Below, in pieces: positions 12,201-23,756 of a stretch of 64,000 nt of DNA. Origin of the DNA: Multifurca ochricompacta. Taxonomy: Eukaryota; Basidiomycota; Agaricomycetes; Russulales; Russulaceae. Numbering within the stretch: the first letter of the stretch is position 1; each line of letters opens with the position of its first letter. The notes below the pieces were generated by a model. That model was not told the origin of the DNA. It saw nothing but the letters and a program-made list of their open reading frames with translations, and searched no databases. The stretch covers positions 62,001 to 126,000 of the forward strand of contig WTXG01000038.1 of assembly GCA_022496185.1 (NCBI GenBank), written 5' to 3'. Position numbers and translations under genes: made by a program.

Positions 12201-13165
12201 CGTGACGAGTTCGTGCGAGACCTCAAAGGTATCAAGGGTAGTCCTCGGAGATAACGAAGGTATCCAATCGTACACTTGACATCTTCAGGTTGCTTGAACT
12301 TCTCGGAACGAAGAAAAAGGGAAAGTGCGAGTTGAAAGAAGATTTGAACCACATTTAGGTAGAATCCCCAGGAAGGTGGAAGAAAGATCGCTTCGGTGTA
12401 ATGAACAATAGATTTGTCGAGATCTTCCTTCTGTTCTGATAGCTTATAGCGTTCGAATCGTGATCTGGCCAGACGGTGGATGTAGGTAGTGTAAAGGGGA
12501 TGAGATCGAGGGATCCTTGAGAGAGCACGCTGATGAGAAGTGATCATTTGGTCAAGTTCCATGATGGAGGCTGCGAATAAGAAAAAAATGAATTACTGAT
12601 GATCGAAGGGCATATGCTCGGGAAAGAGGTGACCAAGTTGTGCACTTACATTCTTGGGCCATGGTTTATTAAATGTACAAGAATCACAGTAACCGCGGGT
12701 CCTCTGGCGATGAATTGAGAGAGTAAACGGCGAAAATGGTTGCGGGTGCTGGAGAACGGCAAAGACCACGCCAGAATACATGTTTTATAGAGCATGAGCA
12801 TGAGGACAAAACGAGGCAACGAGGCAATGGAGGGCGGCTGTTCCCCGGCCCGTCAAACCGGAACCGTTTGCTTGACTTTGAGCTTGCGGTGAGTGTGAGG
12901 CAAAGTGTGTCCCCAAAAGGAGAGAGGTAGGGTGTGCCGTGCTTGTACCTGTGAATATGCTGCTTGCTGTTTCCATTTGACCTTGCGCTTGTCGTCATTG
13001 TGAAATCATTTAGCACACAAAGATAAAGAGAAAAAACCTAGATTGTTGATTCACCGGCTCAACTACAAGCATTGTAGATACCTTTATATTTTTGTTGAGA
13101 GTCCAGAGTGGAATAGTAAGAAGCAAGCCATAGAGAGTGAATTTGGATAATAAAAAAAGACAGAT
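9242..13165. repeat. Segmental duplication, copy 1 (contains TPR-CHAT gene A)
   Basis: This stretch is repeated in direct orientation at 16968-20726 plus 25841-26070. Homology starts at GGGTGATGCCAAAAA in both. It runs through the 3' flank, the whole TPR-CHAT gene and its 5' region (TGCCGTGCTTGTAC, CATTTGACCTTG), and fades around the AAAAAAAGACA tract (13165 and 26065). The GH5 gene lies between the two copies. Confidence 0.85.
9401..12662 (-). pseudogene. TPR-CHAT protein, copy A (TPR part frameshifted, CHAT part open)
   Basis: A fungal TPR-CHAT protein: helical TPR-like repeats followed by a caspase-like CHAT protease domain, a class tied in other organisms to protease switching in defence and cell death. 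The start is ATGGCCCAAGAAT at 12662-12650, followed by a 79-nt intron (GTAAGT 12649 to CAG 12571), then MELDQMITSHQR. The TPR half (12570-11264) has at least four indels relative to copy B, near 12240, 12050, 11650 and 11460. The last 620 codons (11263-9401) are open. In that ORF the predicted dyad is His482 (HFVCHG) and Cys524 (LAACHTAEL). It could be a pseudogene or a gene with assembly errors. No gasdermin-like or other target gene is visible nearby. It is transcribed divergently from the GH5 gene. Confidence 0.8.
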
Positions 13166-13365
13166 GGAGAAGTTTTTTTTTTTTATTGGATCGAGTTTAT
13201 TGACGCAGTTGCTATTATTGTTCACACTCTTCACCGTCTTCACCACACATCCACACATATTTCTTTCTTTCTTCTCTCCTCTCCTCTCCTCTTCTCTTCT
13301 CTTCTCTTCAATAAAACCTTTCAATTCAATTCCTCAAACTCTAGACTTAAAGATACCTTAACATA
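12663..13365. promoter_or_regulatory. Divergent promoter region between TPR-CHAT A and GH5
   Basis: This 703-bp spacer lies between the start codons of the minus-strand TPR-CHAT gene and the plus-strand GH5 gene. Its left three quarters are duplicated upstream of TPR-CHAT B. A T-run (13173-13182) and a long CT-rich tract (13259-13315) precede the GH5 ATG, as is common before fungal start sites. I can name no transcription factor site. Confidence 0.5.
13259..13315 (+). repeat. Pyrimidine microsatellite before GH5 start
   Basis: A run of CTTTCTTT, CTCCTCTCCT and CTTCTCTTCT units about 50-110 bp before the ATG at 13366. Such CT tracts are typical of fungal core promoters next to transcription starts. 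Length variation here could alter expression, but that is inference. Confidence 0.7.
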
Positions 13366-16300
13366 ATGGCCGAGTCGATTGATTCGTCTTTCATTCTCGT
13401 AGGCGCTGAGCAATCTCAAGTTTTACCCCCACCTTCAAGGCCACCCACGGTGACCTCAGACGGGACGTTTCCTTCAAGTATCTCAACGCCCACTTCTCCC
13501 ATAGACTAATGTATCTTCCGTTGGTACCCTCGAGGTTTGTATATTTTTATTTTTTTCCCCCTCCCCATCTGACAGACCATTTCCAGCCGGTTCATCATCC
13601 TTCCGTCGACCCCACCTATGTTGCGGGCTCTACCTCATCCTACGCACACGATTGGTCGCGGGATACGACTGGCGGAATACGTACGCATGGAAGGCATTTC
13701 GTTGATGCGTATGGCCGTGTATGCAACCTTCGTGGTGTGAACCTTTCGGGGAACTGCAAGACGTGTGTTCCCCCCTTCCTTGTCACCACCGGTCTGCTCT
13801 CGCTCACGCGTCTGACATCCATGGCTGTGCTTACAGCCCGGTCAACGATGATCATGCTACCTTCCCTGCAGGGGCGGAAACCGTCACTTTTGTCGGACGC
13901 TCATTCCCGCTCGATAAAGCACCACAACATCTCGCCCGGCTTCGACGTTGGGGTCTCACATTCGGTGAGTCGTCTCTTTATCCTTTTTTTTTCTTTCTTT
14001 TTTTTTTTGCCCTTCTCTTTTTTCCGTATTTAACCCTCTATCCCACTCGACTGCTTTCCAATCAAGTCCGTTTCCTCATCACCTGGGAGGCTGTCGAGCA
14101 TGAGGGCCCGTATGTCCTTTCGTTCAACCAATTTCATATTATCCCTATCCCGCTGACCGACCCCTGCGTCACGTACCCGCTTCACCCAAAAACAGAGGCA
14201 TTTATGATGTTTCCTATCTTTCCTACCTTCGTTCGGTTCTCTCGTTACTACCCCAATACGGCCTCACGGCCTTCGTCGCACTACACCAAGACGTCTGGTC
14301 GCGCTACGCAGGCGGGTCCGGCGCACCTGCATGGACGCTTGAGCACGTGGGATTTGATTTGCATGCACTCGAAGAGAGTGGCGCGGCGTGGCTGCGCGGC
14401 GTCTGTGGTGGTGGGCACACGGAGGCCGAGCGTGGGCTGTGGCCATGTGGGTATCAGAAGCTAGCGGCCTCGACAATGGCGTGCGTCACCCTTTCTCTCT
14501 TCCGAAAACCCACCGCACCGCATCGCCTAGTAGGTTGTCGCTGATACCCTGTCCTTTTTGTCGTCCAGGACGTGTTTCTGGGCCGGCGACGTGTTCGCAC
14601 CGAAACTCCGCGTGCGCGACGGCGCGTCGATACAACGTTTCTTGCAGGACGCGTTTTTGGACATGTGGGAGGCGGTGGCGCGTGCCGTTGGTGACCTTGA
14701 CGGTGTGCTTGGGTTCGAAGTACGCGCGGCGCCTTTTCCTCCGCCCGCACGGGTTTTCACTTACGCTCGTTTTGTGTGGTGACTTTTGCATAGATGATGA
14801 ACGAGCCGCATCGCGGATATGTTGACCTCCCCTCACTACATGGATTCGACTATAATACTGACCTACATTTGGGTGACGTCCGTGCGTTACGTTCCTCGCC
14901 TTGTTGTTTGGGGCAAATATATATATATATATCTCCGACGTGTTCTCAGCCTCGGCATTCCAGTCTTTCCTCCTTGGCACAGGCCATCCGACCAACGTCG
15001 ACCACTGGACGCGCTCCTTCCTGATGCTCACAAGGCGTACCGGGAAAACATTACTCAATCCACAGGGTCGCAAAGCCTGGCGCGAGGATGGCCCAACTGG
15101 CGGTCAGGACCTGTGGGAGATGCATGGCGTTTGGGAGTGGGATGATACGAAGAATATTGGGAAGGTGCTCCGTGAGAGTTACTTTGTCAACGATCCAACC
15201 ACGGGTCGCAAGGTGCGCTCTCTTTCCCCGCGTTCTATTTGATGATGGGGTGAATTATTTTTTCTGATGGTAGAATAGATAGATTGGTACACGGATTTTT
15301 ATTATCCGTTCTTGAAGCGGTGGACGGAACGTGTACGCAGCGCTGTATCCAATGGGCATGGCCACGAGAAACTATCCTTCGCAGAGCCGATACCTAATGA
15401 GGTGCTGAGATGATCTTTTTTATGCTTTTCCCCCATTGGCTCCTCACTCATCGTCGCACCAGTTTTGTCCAACGTCATGGACGCCGGAACACCAGCCCCC
15501 AAACATGGTATTCGCCCCCCACTGGTTGGTGCACTTTTCAAACCCTTCATGTTTATATCGCCATGACAAATCAATTAGGTACGATCTTCGTGTACTCTTC
15601 GACAAGGCGCACGGGGAGTTTTCCGTTAATGTTCAAGCAATCTCGCGAGTACGGTCGCCCTCCTCGTTCTCACGCTTTTTTAATACCGCACAAAGTTGAT
15701 AATACCGTCTGTAGGGTGTAAACCCACTCAAGACGTTTTATTGGGGCCACAAGGGGGCGCGGGACAATTTTTCTACGCAAATTCGCTCCCTTGTGGAGGC
15801 TGGTTATAGTTCGCTAGGTGAACGCCCTGTGATCATCGGTGAATGTGGTCTGCCGATGGATATGAATGGTCGCGTGGCGTTTAAGAGCGACGATTGGACA
15901 TGGCAGCGACGGATGATGGACGCGATGATTACTGCGCTTGAACGGGCTAGCGTTGGTTTCACGTAAGATCCTCTGCTTTTAAATATCATCACTCGATCTC
16001 TGATGATCAACTTATTGGCACGGCTCATCCATAATAAATAGCCTGTGGAACTACAACCCGGAGAATGACGACACGCGTGGAGACGATTGGAATGGAGAGA
16101 ATTTTTCATGGTTTAGCAATTCACGCTCCGCGCATGCCCATGTTCATGCGTCTAAAAGAATTGAGCTCGGGCTCTCTCAGGATACGAAGGAGCTTGATTT
16201 GGGTGGACGCATCCTTGATGCCGTCGTACGACCTTACCCGGCTAAGACAGCGGGTGTACCGCTGAGCTTCGAATACGAGATGGCGACTGGGGCTTTTGCG

Positions 16301-16843
16301 TACTCTTGGGCGGTACCACCCCTCTCATCATCATCATTCCCAGGCGCTACCGCCACCGCCACTACGGAGGGCACGGGCACGACAGTGCAGGGAGAACAAC
16401 AACAACAGCAACGACTTACGAAAGGGCCAAGCGTACGCACACCACCACTCAGGGGACACCCTCAACTTCTCGCACGGGAGACGGAGATATTCGTACCCTC
16501 GCAATTGACGCGGGGTCGTAGACTCATTGTGAATGGACTCAAAGCTGGAGATGCGTATGTGTACGATGAGGCGCGTCAGACGCTCTTCATCTTACCTGTG
16601 GCGACGGCAACACAAACACAAACGCAAACGCAAACGCAAACGCAGACGCAGACGCAGACGGCCGAGGAGCAGCAGTCGGGGCAGGCGGTCTCGGTGGTTC
16701 ACACGGTGAGGGTAAGATTTGACCCGCCGTTGGAAGGGGAATTGCCTAATGACTTTTGGGGGGATTTTGCGGGGCCGATCGGTGCTGTGTCTGTGGTTTT
16801 ACTGGCGTTGGTCGCGTATTATGTTTTGCTGGAGCGTATATAA
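13366..16843 (+). CDS. GH5 glycosidase, steryl-glucosidase / endoglycosylceramidase type
   Basis: A multi-exon gene for a glycoside hydrolase family 5 protein like fungal EGCrP2/Egh1 (GH5_12), which cleaves glucose from ergosteryl glucoside or glucosylceramide. I start at ATG 13366 (MAESIDSSFILVG). Exon 1 is 13366-13449 with an intron to 13504. The next splice, near 13535-13575, is uncertain. The catalytic domain includes THGRHFVDAYGRV, VRFLITWEAVEHEGP (14069-14110), the acid/base Glu in MMNEPHRG (14794-14817) and the nucleophile Glu at 15841-15843 (IIGECGLPMD). Introns are short with GT-AG ends and all downstream exons join in frame, so it looks intact. The last exon holds a glutamine-threonine repeat and ends in a membrane segment (GAVSVVLLALVAYYVLL) before the TAA at 16841-16843. 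The codons are CpG-rich, unlike the flanking transposons. Confidence 0.85.
16610..16660 (+). repeat. CAAACG/CAGACG coding microsatellite
   Basis: Tandem 6-bp units (ACACAA, ACGCAA, ACGCAG) inside the last GH5 exon encode a run of Gln-Thr pairs in the linker between the catalytic part and the C-terminal membrane segment. Unit length is a multiple of three, so expansion or contraction keeps the frame. Confidence 0.85.
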
Positions 16844-17146
16844 AGATTTGAAATTCCACCTAGATAAGTTTTTTTTGTTTTTTGTCTTGGGTGGGTCGGT
16901 GAATACCTTGTAACCCACCCACTACTAAAGATTGGGAATATATATTTCCGAGTAGTTACTTTACCCACTTGGGTGATGCCAAAAAATAAATACTATTTCC
17001 AATCATATACCTCCACACGAACTGATATACTATCGAACAAAAGAGCATCTATACAAATTTATTGACATAGGATGTGAATAGGTGAAGCAGAAGGCTTTTA
17101 CCCAAACGTTATTAAGATACTAACCACTAGCAAAAGCTTTCCTCCG
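16844..17146. other. Convergent 3' intergenic region
   Basis: The region between the GH5 stop and the stop of TPR-CHAT B holds both 3' untranslated regions. From about 16968 it is the second copy of the duplicated unit (GGGTGATGCCAAAAA, ATCGAACAAAAGAGCATC). No further gene is seen. Confidence 0.6.
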
Positions 17147-20100
17147 TCACGCACCATAATGAACAAAGTTCACCCACCGCTCCAGAGTCATCCCTTTCTT
17201 TCTCCTCATCTTCCGCGTCGCATCACGAAGCGCCCTCGCAGACCTCAAGTGATAACCTACCCCTTGTCCATTCCTAGAGAACATTGACTTGTAGAAATTC
17301 TCTGCAAGTTCACTTCCATCAATATCCGCCATCTCCCACATCGTCCCAACCACACTTCGAAACCCACAATATTGCACTGCCGCGGTAAGATGAAGTCCCT
17401 CGTCAGCGATACTGTCATCTGTCAATTCCGCAGTGTGACATGCAGCAAGGAATGCAAATTCAGCAGCAGGCAGTTGAGAGCGTACAATGTCGAGTAGAGT
17501 AAGGCGCTCATTATCGAACAGTTTGAATGATGCATCGAATGGTTTCCCAGTCTCGAGCTTGCCATGACACACGAAATGTACCAATCCGTGATGTCGCAGT
17601 CCTTCCACCACACCAGCCGGTGTCGCATTCTTCCCACAGAGGGTGGTCACCGGCACCCGCGAATTGAGAGACTGTATGATTGCCATCTCTCCAAAAGCGC
17701 CTGGTAAGGATTCATCTGGATTAGCCACAAGGAGTAACGAAGGTTGGTACGACGTTTTTGGACTGGGTTTGCGAGACTCGATGAGTGCAGAGAGTGTCGG
17801 TGTATATGAAGGGATATATAGGTCTGAAAAGTATCGTTGACACCGTCATCTGATGGGATTGGGCCCATCGCATGAAGGGGAAGTGAGCAGAAAACGGAGG
17901 TCGGACACCACCAGATTCGTGATTGTTCTGGTACACCTAAAGCGCGTAGCCTGTCGATGACTGGTCTGCCGACGAGTTTGTAAAGGCCGTCGAGTACAGA
18001 ACGTAAAGCGCGTTTGTATTCGCCTGAATCGAGACCCTCCTTTCGTGCGACCACTAGGCGATCTCTTAGTTTATTTGCACGGTCGTAGAAATCTTTAGTT
18101 GTAGGGATAATGGAAGGGGGAGAGTCGCGAACGAGAATGAGGACATCGGAACGCCACTCGTTATGGTTGATAATAATGACTGGCCCATGTGAAGCGGCAG
18201 AACGAATAGTTTCGAACGACGGTGTCTTCAGAAAGTCTTCAAACCCTGGTAATTCTTGGATCTGAGACACGAGCATATCCCGCTCCTCCAGAAGCTTCTG
18301 TTGCTTGACCACCAGACGACCGAATGGGTCCATCCCATCACCAATCTGTGATCCACCATTGCTGATCTCTATAGTCCCACTCGGCGTGACAGACATGGTG
18401 AGTGACTCGAGATCCTGATTAATTGCTGCAAGTTTCGTTGCTAAAGGTGAATTGAATCGAGAAAGTTGGTCCATGGAATTGCGAAGGCCACGCATTTCAG
18501 ACCATAGTAAGGCTCTCCCTTGTTCTAGAGTCTCAATAGCCTGAGTTAATTGACCCATGTCGATCTGGTAAGACGCGTAGTCCAGTGGCATCTTGTCGCT
18601 GACCCCTCGCATTGCGACGAGTCGAGAATACTGCACTTGTAAGGTCGGCGCGGAGACAAATGAGATCTGTATTAATGACATGGCCTTTTGGTATGCAACA
18701 GAGACAGATGGGTGTCTGGCCATTCGAGCAAGGGATGCCCAGAAACATGACAAAACAAATCGGTCAGATACCTTCGCGAATTTGTCATCGACAGCCAAAG
18801 GACATAGCTCAATGATTTCATCCAAATCCTGTTTGTGACCAAGTAATCCAAAGCGTTTGGATAAAGACTTATGAAGTTTTGGATCAGAACAAAGTGGAAT
18901 GTCCGGGTGCTTTTCATCTCGAGAAGACCACGACACACGGTGATAGACTCGTCAAGGTACTCCATTTTATTCGAACACTCAAATGCAGCGTAAAGGTCGT
19001 AGCCCAAAGAGAGTGCTGAATGAGACCCAAATGGTGACCCGTGTCAGTTGAAGAAGTAACATTCGGCGATACTTGATAACCTCTTCGAGGTCCTTGATAT
19101 CCCTGGTACGAGAGAACTTGGTTTCATGCCAATTCACAAGATCCTTGATGTGTGTGTTGTGATTGGAGTTGCCCGGGGGAGTCTTGGAGATTAGTTCGCG
19201 AAGATTTCGGATTTTCTCCTCTACCACCGTCATCGGATACGCTGCCCGGACGGCTTCCACATTGTCAATTTTTCTTAATGTGCCGTGAGCTGAGGATGAT
19301 GAGGCAAGGCTGACGATTTCGGAAGTATATGAACGTGATTCTTGAAGGGCTTCTGTGAGACCGAAGTTCTCGAAGCGCTTCTCAGCGAGGGATGCCATGC
19401 AATCGGTAAAACTATGCCGAAGGTCGTTGTCAAGGGAAGAAGAGCAGAGAAAGGTACGAAAACGGGGAATCGCCTCCTCTAAATATTCTGGGTTTGGATA
19501 GATGACAGCCCTCATGCTCGCAAGAATCGTGGCAAGTCCTGGAGCCCCAATCTGAAAATGACAGGGGTCATCCCCAAATTGACAGGGACAGCCAAGAGGA
19601 CTTGAGACAATGATACTCTCTAGGAGGGTCATTGCCTCCTCGTAGTCGTCGTTTAAATAATTTGTTCCGTATCGAATTATGAGGGAAGCAGCCAGTCCGA
19701 GAAGAACTAGATGAGAGCCTGGCGGGAAGATCTTCAACGCGTCCCGAAGGCATTGAATGACTCCATCTAACGGCTCTACTTGCTTCCCTTGACAAAATTT
19801 CCATAAAATGGCGGAGAACAAGCCGTCAATGGCGTGAGTTGTATAGTTTGCAGAGCTGTGACAGGTGAGAAGTTCTTGGCAGAGGATCACCATCTCCTCA
19901 ATATCCCCCGTCCCATCCGCTTCCAGCTCAACTTGAATAGCCAACACATGAACAAGCGATGTTGTGACGACATTGCACGGGACCTCAAAGGTATCAAGGG
20001 GTAGTCCTCGTAGATAACGAAGGTATTCAACCGCACACTTGACATCTTCAGGTTGCTTGAACTTCTTGGAACGACGAAAAAGGGAAAGTACGAGTTGAAA

Positions 20101-20325
20101 GAAGACTTGAACCACATTTAGGTAGAATCCCCAGGAAGGTGGAAGAAAGATCGCTTCGGTGTAATGAAGAATGGATTTGTCAAGATCTTCCTTCTGTTCT
20201 GATAGCTCATAGCGTTTGAATCGTGAATTAGCCAGAAGGTGGATGTAGGCAGTGTAAGCGGGATGAGATCGAGGGATCCATGAGAGAGCACGCTGATGAG
20301 AAGTGATGATTTGGTCGAGTTCCAT
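17147..20325 (-). pseudogene. TPR-CHAT protein, copy B (TPR part open, CHAT part frameshifted)
   Basis: Paralogue of the gene at 9401-12662, with the opposite pattern of damage. The TPR half is one 448-codon open frame (20325-18979, MELDQIITSHQRALSWIP). The first exon seen in copy A is lost because its ATG reads AAG here (about 20415-20420), so I start at MELDQ. Relative to copy A there are single-base losses near 18875 (before SLSKRFGLLG) and near 17838 (after PIPSDDGV). A change of frame near 19000 is shared with copy A. The C-terminal frame 17728-17147 keeps the CHAT dyad motifs HFVCHG and AACHTAEL. It is probably a pseudogene unless the indels are sequencing errors. Confidence 0.8.
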
Positions 20326-21483
20326 AATGGAGGCTGCGAATAAGAAATGGATTACTGATGACCGAAGGGCATATGCTCGGGGAAGAGGTGACTAAGTTGT
20401 GCACTTACGTTCTTGGGTCTTGCTTTATTCAATGCACAAGAATGACGGTAATTGTGGGTCCTCTGGCAATGAATTGAGAGAGTAGATGGCGAAAATGGTT
20501 GCGGGTTCTGGAGAACGGCAAAGGCCACGGCTATAATACATGTTTTTATAGAGCATGAGGACAAAATGAGGCAACGAGGCAATGCAGGGCGGCTGTTCCC
20601 GGTACCATTGAGCTTTGGTGGATCTTGCGATCGTCGGTGTACTTGCAGAACGGATCCAATCCGTGGTGAGTGCAAGGCAAAGTGTGTCCCCAAAAGGAGA
20701 GAACCAGGGTGTGCCGTGCTTGTACTTAGTGTTGTGACGGCCCCGGCTCGGCCTGAAGCCGCGGCTTAGGCTCGGCTTTTGGCGGCTCAGGCTTTTCAAA
20801 ACTCAAGCCTGGGCCGTAGCGACGGCTTCCGGCCGGCTTAGGCCCGGCTTAGGCCCAAGCCGCGGCTTTACAGCGTCAAATCCAGTTTTAGCTGCATTTT
20901 TTGAAGGACTTGTAGTTTACATTATATCAACCCCTGGCTACTGCTTTGGCCTTCTGCCATATTATGTCTCCTATTTAACTCCTGTAACATAAATTGTCTT
21001 AGTTTAGCTTGTATCAATAACAGTGTTTGTAACAGGTGCTTCTATCCTGTGCTTGCTATGTAGATAAGATAAGATGTTGAGATCATGGTGAAACTAAGAG
21101 TGAAAATCCAGCAAGAATAGACCTATATTGAACAATTGCTAAGAGCCTACAGCCCCAAGAGGACAAAATGGGGTCTGTAGTGTGCTACAGGGCATCTTTA
21201 AATAGGTTCTAGTACTATTCTATGAAATACCAAAGCCAATCGAGCATGTGATGTAAATCCAATTAGTTATCAGTGGCTTACTTTCATAAGTACCCTGACA
21301 CATCTTATTTACTAATGCGCGATTGCTTCTGCTGGTCTGGCATTATCTAAAATACATACTAGACTACTTTAGACTACTCTACAATCAGATTATCAATTAA
21401 TATTACTCAAAAAATGGCCATGTGTATCTATAATGTCCTTTGCTGCATAAAAAATGCACATCCAGGACAGCATTGAATTTGTT

Positions 21484-22007
21484 GAACCAGAATACCGGTA
21501 CAGAGATAGTCTGAGATAATTGTGATTGCATTTAGATAAAACAATTGATGAGATAAAAACGTGTCTTACATTAATCAAGATACTGAGTATATACATCTCA
21601 GATTGATCATGTGATTAAATCACTTTCATTAACAAGCAAGATAATGCTGTGTTCGTTTACTTTGATTTAGTAGCTGTATAAAGCCACTAAATCTGCTATA
21701 GATAAAGCAATTGCTATCACATTATCACAAGCACCTAAGTCTCTAAGTTAACAAAGTATCTAAAATATAAGTCTGCACCATGCCCATTTCCTTCAGAATT
21801 CCTATTTAGATGTACTATATCAGCTACTAAATTAAAGTAAACAAATGCATTATCTTGCAATGTGATTTAATCACATGATTGATCTGAGATGTATATACTC
21901 AGTATCTTGATTAATGTAAGATGCATTTTTATCTCATCAATTGTTTTATCTAAATCTAAATGCAATCACAATTATGTTGGACTATCTCTGTACTGGCATT
22001 CTGGTTC
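21484..22007. repeat. Foldback element with ~140-bp inverted arms
   Basis: The left arm 21484-21623 (GAACCAGAATACCGG...GTGATTAAATCAC) is the reverse complement, with few mismatches, of the right arm 21862-22007 (GTGATTTAATCAC...GCATTCTGGTTC). About 240 bp separate them. A related single arm is present at 55680-55830. It would form a long hairpin. I could not fix a target duplication. Confidence 0.8.
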
Positions 22008-22396
22008 ATAGAAAGCGTGACTCAGCCACCAAAAGCCACAGCCTAAGCTGTGCTTCAGGCTTTCCAAACCTTAAGCCTGAGCTAGTGATTGTCAAGGGTT
22101 TTCATACCTGCGTGGGTAAGCGCCACGGGTTTTGCTGGGTATGGTACAGGTATATGGCTCCCAACCATGGAAACCCATACCCATGCGTGGGTTTGGCAGG
22201 TATAGGCGCCAATTATGCATTGACAAGATCAGTAGAAATTCTAAGATAAAACACATCTGCAGCCACAAAAATAAAAGATCTTATCTGATGTATGCTATAG
22301 GGTATCTTTAAATATGTTCTAGTATTATCATATGAAATATCAAAGCAGATTAATGGTGTGATGTAAAATAAAAGTGTTATCAGTGATCCACTTCTT

Positions 22397-22988
22397 TGTT
22401 ATGTCCGGTGCGGGACGTTCTACATGACTTGTGTGACAGCAGATCATTTGGGATCAGATAAGAAACCAATAAGGCTCCTTGGAGTGAGGTGGGATGAGTC
22501 AAAGTTGAAGGGGCTGTTCCCTAAGACAATGTTAAGCGGAAAGGTGTCAGAAACACCAAGACAGATGAGTCAAAGGTTCAAAGGGAATGTCCAGAAGACA
22601 AGCACCGATATATTCAATAAGTTGAGTCTGAGGTCTACAGGGTAGTTACAGCAGACTTATATACGTAATTGAATGAGTGTCTAAAGATAAGATAATGAGA
22701 ATCATGTGGGCCCAAATATATGAAAGTGGAGGGCGTAAAGCCGAGCTTCTGATAGGGAACTAAGTAAGTGTCTGGTCATAAGATAAGGAGTTAGAAAGAT
22801 AAGACGATAGTCCTCAATCATAGACAAACATGAAGTCAACAAGGGTAAACATGGTCACAGGGAGGGGAGCAGAGCATGTGATGGATCCCAGGATGGAGAT
22901 GTGATCAAGAAATGTAGTGTAGGTGGTAAAGTAGGATTGTCATTGGGGAGAGTGAAGAAAAGAGGGGTACTTGGCAGGGATCATAACA
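22397..22988. mobile_element. Solo LTR, TGTTATGTCC family
   Basis: 592-bp insert beginning TGTTATGTCCGG and ending GATCATAACA, with 5-bp duplication TTCTT (22392-22396 and 22989-22993). The intact neighbour copy at about 46100 reads CACTTCTTGAAAATC across the empty site. No internal region is present. The family (probably gypsy) and orientation are not established. Confidence 0.85.
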
Positions 22989-23756
22989 TTCTTGAAAATC
23001 ATGATGCACCTGTTTTATCAATGTGCGACCAATTCTGCCGGTCTGGCACTATCTAAAATACTCTCTAGACTACTTTAGACTATAATATAATCAAATTATC
23101 AAATTAGTTTACTGAAAAAAGGCCCGCGTGTATCTACAAGCTGCATGGGGCAGCGACTACATTGCATCACATGGTGGTCTGACCTCCTTCCTATTAAGGA
23201 AGGTTGACTTAAATGCACAAGGACAGTCACACTTGTATGAAATGAAAGCAGAATAATAAAATAATAATGTAAATAAAGGATCCTTTTAATCTTCTGAACA
23301 TAAACCAACAATATTTGAGGGCTCTTGAGTAGCCATAAATGAACACATTGTGTCCAAGTGCTTATCTCCTTGACTGGGATGGCCCAGGCCACTTATCTGA
23401 AATGCGCAGAAACACAAAGAACAGTCACACTCATATAAAATTAAAACCAGAATAATAAAATAAAAATGGAATAATAAATTATCTTAATCTTATGAACATA
23501 AAATAGGAATTTTGAGGGATCTTGAGTAGCCATAAATGAACACGTTGTGTCCAAGTGCATATCTCCTTGACCAGGATGTCCCAGGCTGGATGTCCAAAAT
23601 GCACAATGCAAGTAAAGAACTTGCACACATTTCATTTTATGGGTAACCCAGGTATCAAAACAATTACCCAGGGGTTACCCCTGCCAATGTCTATGTGTTC
23701 ATTAAATTTTTTTGCATTCTGTGCAGTTATCTGACAGGCTATTCATCAATGTTCTA

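Noticed and set aside
12684..13016. 110-codon minus-strand open frame upstream of TPR-CHAT A, with a counterpart at 20425-20799
   Set aside because: It lies in the promoter and 5' region. The two copies share sequence because of the duplication, but their reading frames differ by indels and no family is recognisable.
13010..13324. 104-codon minus-strand open frame in the GH5 promoter
   Set aside because: Low-complexity lysine-, glutamate- and phenylalanine-rich product of the CT tract and T runs.
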